Below, one piece after another: positions 7,016 to 10,791 of a DNA stretch of 10,791 nt (positions within the stretch are counted from its first letter, which is position 1; each line of letters starts with the position of its first letter). Position numbers and translations under genes: made by a program. The notes beneath the pieces were generated by a model. It searched no databases. It was not told where the DNA came from and was given only the letters and a program-made list of their open reading frames with translations. Source of the stretch: HO2-45-28 sp964412115 (GTDB lineage Bacteria; Patescibacteriota; Minisyncoccia; HO2-45-28); NCBI GenBank assembly GCA_964412115.1, contig CAYPMM010000028.1, positions 1 to 10,791 on the forward strand. The letters are read 5' to 3'.

Positions 7016-7519
7016 TTATTTTTGGAAATGAATTACCGCCTCTAAAGCAAAATCGTTGAAGTTGTCGCGGCTTGACGAGAAAGAAACATTGCGGACGTCA
7101 ATTAACCTGAGGCTTTTTTCAAGACGCTGTAAAAAGCCGTGAAAATTTTCAAAACTTCCCGAAACGGAAATGGTTAGCCGCGCTTCGGAAGTTTTTTCTT
7201 CTCCGGCGCCGATGTTCACGTTTTTGAGCAGGAGTCCGCTTTCATTGGTCATGTTGGCCATCTGAACCACAAGCGCGCCTGAATTAACGGAGCCGGGAAG
7301 GAAATTTTTAATTTTTTTAAGTTCGTCAGCTTGTATTGAATTATAGCTTGTAAGCAGCGTGTCGCGGGTTTTGCGAAGCGTATTCATCCGCGCGATAACC
7401 GATTCGTAGGCGTTTTTTTCAGCGCCCAAAACCTGTATGTCTTTCCACATGCTTCCGGCCCAAAAGAAAAGAGTGGCAAGTCCGGCCGCGAACAAAAGAA
7501 TTGAAATGATTAAACGCAT
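7016..7519 (-). CDS. pilO: Type IV pilus alignment protein PilO
   Basis: Bitopic membrane protein that pairs with PilN in the alignment complex around the pilus machine. The 167 residues show the expected layout: an N-terminal hydrophobic segment (about 3-22) with almost no cytoplasmic tail, a helical coiled-coil-like stretch (about 30-72, rich in K, E, A and L), and a ferredoxin-like region. That region contains KNFLPGSVNSGALVVQMANM (71-90, the KFLP-type piece) and GSFENFHGFLQRLEKSLRLI (121-140), followed by a strand (VRNVSFS). These are typical PilO features. It starts one base after the pilN stop codon. Sequence in this family diverges quickly, so the assignment relies partly on gene order. 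Confidence 0.85.
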   Translation of the reverse strand: MRLIISILLFAAGLATLFFWAGSMWKDIQVLGAEKNAYESVIARMNTLRKTRDTLLTSYNSIQADELKKIKNFLPGSVNSGALVVQMANMTNESGLLLKNVNIGAGEEKTSEARLTISVSGSFENFHGFLQRLEKSLRLIDVRNVSFSSSRDNFNDFALEAVIHFQK

Positions 7520-7520
7520 T

Positions 7521-8099
7521 TTAGTTTGAAGGCGTCGGTCCCGCTTCGGGCAGGACTTGATAAGAAATAAGTTCCCGTTCTGGCGCGAATTTGACGCTGA
7601 AATTTACAAAACCTTCGGAGGTAAGGGAAAAATTTGAAAACGAAACGTTTTTAATAAGCCGGCTTTTTTCAAAAACGGCGGACTGCTGGGCAAGTGCCAC
7701 GTAAGACTTCGCGATTCCGGACATCTGCGCCGACTCTTTGTCGTAAGAAAAATTGCTGAAACTCACCTCAGAGACGGTATTTTCTTTCAAAAAATCCAAA
7801 AGACGGGAAATGGCGACATGTCCGCCCATCAAGCCTTTGACCGAGTCAATGGATTTCACGGTTTGCTGGAGTTCTAAAATAAGCGACGGCTCAAATTCGC
7901 TTTCAACTTTTTGAAGGCTGGCGGAAAGGGTGTCAATTTGGGCCTCAAGAAATCCGCGGTAAAAAAAGAGGCCGAAAGACAAGACGAGCGACAAAACGAA
8001 AAAAACCAGGGCGAGTCCCGAAAGCCATCCGAGGTTTTTGCCCGAATGAGCTATTTTCACTGTTTCTATTTTTGGAATAAATGACGTTCCTTCCTGCAT
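7521..8099 (-). CDS. pilN: Type IV pilus alignment protein PilN
   Basis: A 192-residue bitopic protein. A cytoplasmic tail of about 23 residues (FIPKIETVKI) comes before a long membrane segment (about 24-48). A coiled-coil-like stretch (52-90) and a C-terminal domain follow. The PilN tail normally binds a groove in PilM, and pilM lies immediately upstream with four bases between. The family's usual INLLP motif is not seen in the tail; FIPKIETVKI may take its place. The phrase VSFSNFS occurs twice (112-118 and 152-158), marking two similar beta strands of the domain. It ends with a proline- and glycine-rich tail (PEAGPTPSN). Length and order (pilM-N-O) fit; sequence similarity alone would be weak. 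Confidence 0.82.
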   Translation of the reverse strand: MQEGTSFIPKIETVKIAHSGKNLGWLSGLALVFFVLSLVLSFGLFFYRGFLEAQIDTLSASLQKVESEFEPSLILELQQTVKSIDSVKGLMGGHVAISRLLDFLKENTVSEVSFSNFSYDKESAQMSGIAKSYVALAQQSAVFEKSRLIKNVSFSNFSLTSEGFVNFSVKFAPERELISYQVLPEAGPTPSN

Positions 8100-8103
8100 A
8101 TAT

Positions 8104-9237
8104 TCATTTTAACCCTCTAAGGCCCAATCCGATAGAGCTGGCAAAAACCGGTCCGACTTCCTTTATCGCCGGCTGAACCAAAAGAGGATATTCAAGGCGG
8201 TTAAAGGGCTGGCCCAAAGAAGTCTCCAATCCAAGGCGCTGGGCGGTTTTTTCGGCCAAACCCCTCATCGCGCCCCCTCCTCCGTAAAGTATCACCCGGC
8301 TTACCGACCGGCCTGATTTGCGCCGATAGTCGGCAAGCAATCTGCCCGCTTCGGTCAAAAACCCGTCTACGTGCGGTTCAAGAACGCTTCTAAGTTCCTG
8401 ATGTTCCGGATTGGCCGATAGGCCGATCGCGCGCTTCATCTCTTCGGCCCGGGCGAAATCTATCCCCAAAGCTCCGGAAACGGCGTCAGTCATTGACTGC
8501 GCTCCGCGCTCATAGGCAAAAACGGTCCGCACTATTCCATAGTCCACAACGGTCATTTTTACCGATGAGGCTCCGACGTCAATTAAAAGAATCGGCGCCA
8601 AGTCGCTTCCGACAAGAACGCGAGCCGCGCTAAATACTTCTATTTCAAACCCCAAAACTTTAATTCCCGCCTCCGACATGAAAGAGCGGTATTTTTCTAT
8701 TATTTCATTATGAATGGCGACCAAAAGCACTGACATTAATTTTCTTTTTTTACTCAAACTATCTTCTTCATCTTTGTTGTCATCAGCCATAAATGTTTCG
8801 GGTATAATCCACCAATCTATAAGCACTTCGGAGATGGGAACCGGAATGTATTTGCGGGCCTCGAATTTTATGGCTTCCCCGGCTTCTTTTTCGCTCATTT
8901 GCGGCATTTCAATAATTGTCACGAAGCTGGAACGAACGGGAATTCCGACAATGGCATCTCTGGATTTGGCCGAAGTTTCGGTAAGCAAATCCTTGATTGA
9001 CTCTTTGGCTTTGGATTCAACAAGTCTGGCAACCCGGCCGACTTCAGCGCCTCCGTACGGGCCTATGGCCAATTCGCCGTAGTTCATCAAAGACGCCCGT
9101 TCCTGGCGTTTTCGCAGTTCAACCAATTTAATTGACGAGGATCCAAAATCAATACCCAAAACGCCTTCGCTCCCCTTTTTCCAGGGCCAAAAGCTTGCCG
9201 GCAGCTTCAAATTCTTGAAAAATAATAAATCCAGCAT
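8104..9237 (-). CDS. pilM: Actin-like ATPase PilM
   Basis: Cytoplasmic actin/FtsA-fold protein that ties the motor side of the pilus machine to PilN at the membrane. The 377 residues carry the family's nucleotide-binding pieces: phosphate 1 motif GIDFGSSSIKLVEL (28-41), phosphate 2 motif LIDVGASSVKMTVV (218-231), and the adenosine motif VILYGGGGAMRGL (315-327). The segment EARKYIPVPISEVLIDW (126-142) is characteristic of PilM. A charged loop of about 15 residues (151-165, rich in D, E and K) looks like a small lineage insertion. It is the first gene of the long operon, with a promoter-like sequence at 9263-9271. It ends in TGA, which shows that UGA is a stop codon here. No Shine-Dalgarno is seen upstream. 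Firm identification. Confidence 0.94.
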   Translation of the reverse strand: MLDLLFFKNLKLPASFWPWKKGSEGVLGIDFGSSSIKLVELRKRQERASLMNYGELAIGPYGGAEVGRVARLVESKAKESIKDLLTETSAKSRDAIVGIPVRSSFVTIIEMPQMSEKEAGEAIKFEARKYIPVPISEVLIDWWIIPETFMADDNKDEEDSLSKKRKLMSVLLVAIHNEIIEKYRSFMSEAGIKVLGFEIEVFSAARVLVGSDLAPILLIDVGASSVKMTVVDYGIVRTVFAYERGAQSMTDAVSGALGIDFARAEEMKRAIGLSANPEHQELRSVLEPHVDGFLTEAGRLLADYRRKSGRSVSRVILYGGGGAMRGLAEKTAQRLGLETSLGQPFNRLEYPLLVQPAIKEVGPVFASSIGLGLRGLK

Positions 9238-9251
9238 GTGTCATGTGGGCT

Positions 9252-9280
9252 TTGCCTACTTTATTATATCATAGGATAAT
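9252..9280 (+). promoter_or_regulatory. Promoter for comFC, predicted near-leaderless
   Basis: Plus-strand TTGCCT (9252-9257) and GATAAT (9275-9280) have a 17-base spacer. The expected start point is about 9287, one base before the ATG at 9288. It shares its spacer with the opposite-facing pilM promoter, so the two probably compete or are controlled together. Confidence 0.5.
9263..9271 (-). promoter_or_regulatory. Extended -10 promoter for the pilM operon
   Basis: Minus-strand TGATATAAT (9271 to 9263) is a perfect -10 hexamer with the extended TG. The expected start is about 9256, giving a leader of about 19 bases before the pilM ATG at 9237. No matching -35 is found. The 50-base gap to comFC contains promoters for both directions. 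Confidence 0.5.
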
Positions 9281-9287
9281 TCACTTA

Positions 9288-9929
9288 ATGTCTATACTTA
9301 TCCACAAAGCTTGGGCTTTTTTGTCCGAAATCATATTCCCCCGCTTTTGTTTTGGATGCTCCAAAAGAGGCAGGTACCTGTGTGATGCCTGCCGCAGAGA
9401 TGTTTTGGAAACCGAAATCAACTATCCCAAAAACTCCGATTTTGCTTTGACATCCGGGTCATACCGCCATCCGGCAATGAAAAAGGCGCTTCGCAAGCTC
9501 AAATACGATTCTGCGTCAGACGTTGCCGGCGAACTTGCGGCCATTTTGGCCAAAGATTTGGTGCCGTATTTAAAATACGCCCAAACTCCGATAATCACGG
9601 CAATACCAATGACCGAAAAAAGAAGGAGGACGCGCGGGTTCAACCAGGCCGAGCTTTTGGCCGAACATCTGGCTAAAAATCTGGCTCTGGAGTATCGCGC
9701 AACACTCATAAAAATCCGAGAGACTCTGCCTCAAGCCGAAATAAAAAACCGAAAAGACAGGTTTAAAAACATCAAAGGCGCTTTCGCGCTTAAAGAAAAA
9801 AGTTCGGCGCCCGAATTTGCCGTAATAGTTGACGACATCATCACAACGGGCGCCACCATGAACGAAGCCGCGGTCGTCCTCAAAAAATCCGGAGTGAAAA
9901 AAATAATCTGCGTTGCGGTTGCCAGATAG
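9288..9929 (+). CDS. comFC: ComFC-like phosphoribosyltransferase-family competence protein
   Basis: A 213-residue protein of the ComF/GntX family, needed for DNA uptake in transformable bacteria; the exact reaction is not settled. The N-terminus has a zinc-finger-like arrangement C21-x2-C24 and C32-x2-C35. The middle has IPMTEKRRRTRGFNQAELLA (106-125), the family's RGFNQ signature. The end has the phosphoribosyltransferase loop VDDIITTGAT (181-190). I chose the ATG at 9288 rather than the in-frame ATG at 9243. The shorter form starts like its relatives (MSILIHKAWAFLSEIIFPRFC), and a promoter with TTGCCT and GATAAT points to a transcript starting at 9287. The longer form would need a start upstream of that promoter. 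Its divergent position beside the pilus operon supports a shared role in DNA uptake. An AGGA at 9273-9276 is too far from the ATG, and lies inside the promoter. Confidence 0.88.
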   Translation: MSILIHKAWAFLSEIIFPRFCFGCSKRGRYLCDACRRDVLETEINYPKNSDFALTSGSYRHPAMKKALRKLKYDSASDVAGELAAILAKDLVPYLKYAQTPIITAIPMTEKRRRTRGFNQAELLAEHLAKNLALEYRATLIKIRETLPQAEIKNRKDRFKNIKGAFALKEKSSAPEFAVIVDDIITTGATMNEAAVVLKKSGVKKIICVAVAR

Positions 9930-9937
9930 TTAAAATT

Positions 9938-10123
9938 TTATTTTCTTGGTTTCCAATCGGAGATTAAAATTTTTCCTTTGCCGAATTTTTTGACGACTAC
10001 CTTTTGGCGCTCCTGCCATTTAAGCTCGCGGATCAGACGGATGGGAATACTGATGGCATATTCCCCTTTTGATGATTTTTGAATACTGCGAATTTGTTCT
10101 TTTCCCGTTATTCTTCTTGGCAT
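9938..10123 (-). CDS. AbrB/SpoVT-type small DNA-binding protein
   Basis: A 61-residue protein with the swapped-hairpin AbrB pattern: SSKGEYAISIPIRLIRELKW, then QKVVVKKFGKGKILISDW. Such proteins bind DNA as dimers and act as transition-state regulators or as the antitoxin half of toxin-antitoxin pairs. The ATG at 10123 is preferred over an in-frame TTG two codons upstream, because a TGTTAAAAT element places the transcript start exactly at 10123. No toxin gene (PIN or MazF type) lies next to it in the window: comFC is on the converging strand with 8 bases between the stop codons, and the gene upstream is a membrane protein. A regulator is therefore as likely as an antitoxin. The basic N-terminal arm (MPRRITGKEQIR) is longer than in minimal AbrB domains. 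Confidence 0.7.
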   Translation of the reverse strand: MPRRITGKEQIRSIQKSSKGEYAISIPIRLIRELKWQERQKVVVKKFGKGKILISDWKPRK

Positions 10124-10129
10124 ATTCAA

Positions 10130-10138
10130 ATTTTAACA
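10130..10138 (-). promoter_or_regulatory. Extended -10 promoter for the AbrB-like gene, predicted leaderless
   Basis: Minus-strand TGTTAAAAT (10138 to 10130) is identical to the element before pilD. The hexamer ends six bases before the ATG, so the predicted start point is the A of the ATG at 10123. It lies in the 21-base gap after the upstream gene. No -35 is recognised. Confidence 0.45.
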
Positions 10139-10144
10139 TAAAAA

Positions 10145-10657
10145 TTATATCTCCACGTGTTCACTTATATCCACACCACCGTCATCTTTTACATAAAATT
10201 TCATAATTTGAGTGTGATCATTGTTCTTGTAGTCGGTATAAAAAATGCGCAAAGATAATTCTTGTCCTTTTAGAGTTTCGATCTGGTGTTTCAAATTAAC
10301 ATGATCAAAATAATAAGAATCCGGCGGTAAATACTTTTTACCTTTTTTAAAATCCACTGCTTTATTTGGAGTAATATCAATAATACTAGCAACATTAAAT
10401 GCCGGGGTTTTTCCTTTGTTTCTTATGGTATATCTAAAAGACAAGATCTCTTCATTTTCAATTACTACAGAATCGATGCTCATGGATTCTAAAATTAAGT
10501 ATGCTCTATTTTCACTATAAGCTGATTCTTTTATTAGTGACGTTTGATATAAAAATGCGAGAAGGGTTAAGAGCAGTACCCCAAATGTAGGGGCATTCCA
10601 ATTTGTTTCGTGTTTTTTGTTTTTGCCCGTCTTATTAGTCGCGTAAAGATTTTCCAT
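10145..10657 (-). CDS. Membrane-anchored protein of unknown function
   Basis: A 170-residue protein that I do not recognise as a named gene. A lysine- and asparagine-rich N-terminus (about 1-22) precedes one hydrophobic segment (about 24-38), so the rest probably faces outside. The outer part reads as a beta-rich, Ig-like fold: NRAYLILESMSIDS, a FRYTIRNKGKTPAFNVAS stretch, and a PPDSYYF turn. The pattern RAYL...NxGKTPAxNV is one I associate with many uncharacterised, sporadically distributed single-pass proteins. It starts three bases after the stop of the gene at the right edge, so the two are probably co-transcribed. Base use differs sharply from the pilus genes: 18, 17 and 20 G+C in the 60-base lines at 10201, 10261 and 10321, against 37 of 60 at 5461. 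That suggests transfer from a lower-GC source. Confidence 0.75.
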   Translation of the reverse strand: MENLYATNKTGKNKKHETNWNAPTFGVLLLTLLAFLYQTSLIKESAYSENRAYLILESMSIDSVVIENEEILSFRYTIRNKGKTPAFNVASIIDITPNKAVDFKKGKKYLPPDSYYFDHVNLKHQIETLKGQELSLRIFYTDYKNNDHTQIMKFYVKDDGGVDISEHVEI

Positions 10658-10660
10658 AAT

Positions 10661-10791
10661 TTACAAAATTACTGTTTTCTTTTCATACAACATGGGTAAC
10701 CCATCCTGTCTCATGCGGAATTTTGTTCCGTGATTGTGTCCGGTGCGAGCGTCAAAATCCACAAGGATTTTTCCTTCTTCCAACGCTTTCA
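10661..10791 (-). CDS. C-terminal end of a protein, possibly a MvaI/BcnI-type restriction endonuclease (partial)
   Basis: On the minus strand a frame open from the window edge ends in TAA at 10663-10661, giving the last 42 residues of a protein. The visible part includes KILVDFDARTG, then HNHGTKFRMRQDGLP and LYEKKTVIL. The D-F-D-A-R strand followed by an HGTxFR turn and a leucine-tyrosine helix reminds me of the C-terminal end of MvaI/BcnI-family type II endonucleases. This is recall, not a search result, and too little is visible to check a catalytic site. That a real gene ends here is well supported by the sensible amino-acid makeup and the 3-base spacing to the next start. The family name is tentative. 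Confidence 0.55.
   Translation of the reverse strand, partial: KALEEGKILVDFDARTGHNHGTKFRMRQDGLPMLYEKKTVIL

Noticed and set aside
9243..9287. Longer N-terminus for comFC starting at the ATG at 9243
   Set aside because: The added 15 residues do not resemble the family, and this start lies upstream of both the -35 and -10 elements that point to transcription from about 9287.
9422..9709. A 95-codon minus-strand open frame inside comFC
   Set aside because: The zinc-finger and phosphoribosyltransferase motifs of comFC on the plus strand are convincing. The antisense frame has only a chance hydrophobic stretch.
9938..10657. AbrB-like gene plus the upstream membrane protein as a toxin-antitoxin pair
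   Set aside because: The upstream protein is a long single-pass, Ig-like protein rather than a toxin fold, and the AbrB-like gene appears to have its own promoter.
1..10791. UGA recoding (Gracilibacteria/Absconditabacteria type genetic code)
   Set aside because: pilM and the response regulator end at TGA exactly where their families end, and no gene needs in-frame TGA readthrough.
1..10791. CRISPR arrays, tRNA or rRNA genes, insertion sequences
   Set aside because: No regularly spaced repeats, cloverleaf-like sequences or transposase motifs were seen; nearly all of the window is explained by coding sequence.

Overview
The window is a chromosomal segment that looks like Patescibacteria (Candidate Phyla Radiation), most likely Parcubacteria. 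The grounds are a compact type IV pilus operon with no secretin, pilins beginning with a GFTLIELLVVIAIIG-type leader and an SRDARR block, near-absent Shine-Dalgarno sequences, and very tight gene packing. TGA is used as a stop (pilM, response regulator), so the recoded-UGA lineages Gracilibacteria and Absconditabacteria are unlikely. The lineage is inferred from protein style; no search was run.

Bases 1-9237 (minus strand, read right to left) form one type IV pilus cluster: pilM (actin-like), pilN, pilO, a 99-residue PilP-like protein, pilB (assembly ATPase), a minor pilin, a stand-alone response regulator, pilT (retraction ATPase), pilC (platform), the probable major pilin, pilD (prepilin peptidase) and a pseudopilin that runs off the left edge. 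The first nine genes are separated by 1-6 bases or overlap. The probable major pilin is different: it has a promoter-like sequence upstream and a strong intrinsic terminator downstream, so it appears to be its own transcription unit. PilM/N/O and the PilP-like protein would form the alignment complex at the single membrane. PilB and PilT would drive extension and retraction through PilC. PilD would process the three pilins. The response regulator may tune the motors.

Bases 9238-9287 are a compact divergent promoter region. On the plus strand, comFC (9288-9929) encodes a phosphoribosyltransferase-like competence protein. Its position next to the pilus operon suggests that the pilus serves DNA uptake, which would suit a nucleotide-scavenging, reduced-genome cell.

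Bases 9938-10791 (minus strand) are clearly more AT-rich, at least in the 10145-10657 gene. They hold a small AbrB/SpoVT-type DNA-binding protein, a membrane-anchored protein of unknown function, and the C-terminal end of a gene that may be a restriction endonuclease. This looks like an accessory segment.

The most unusual signal is regulatory. Several genes with room for a promoter carry an extended -10 box (TGnTAtAAT-like) placed so that the predicted transcript starts at, or one base before, the start codon. This implies leaderless mRNAs. It fits with the lack of Shine-Dalgarno motifs across the window. There is no gene-free stretch longer than 300 bases.
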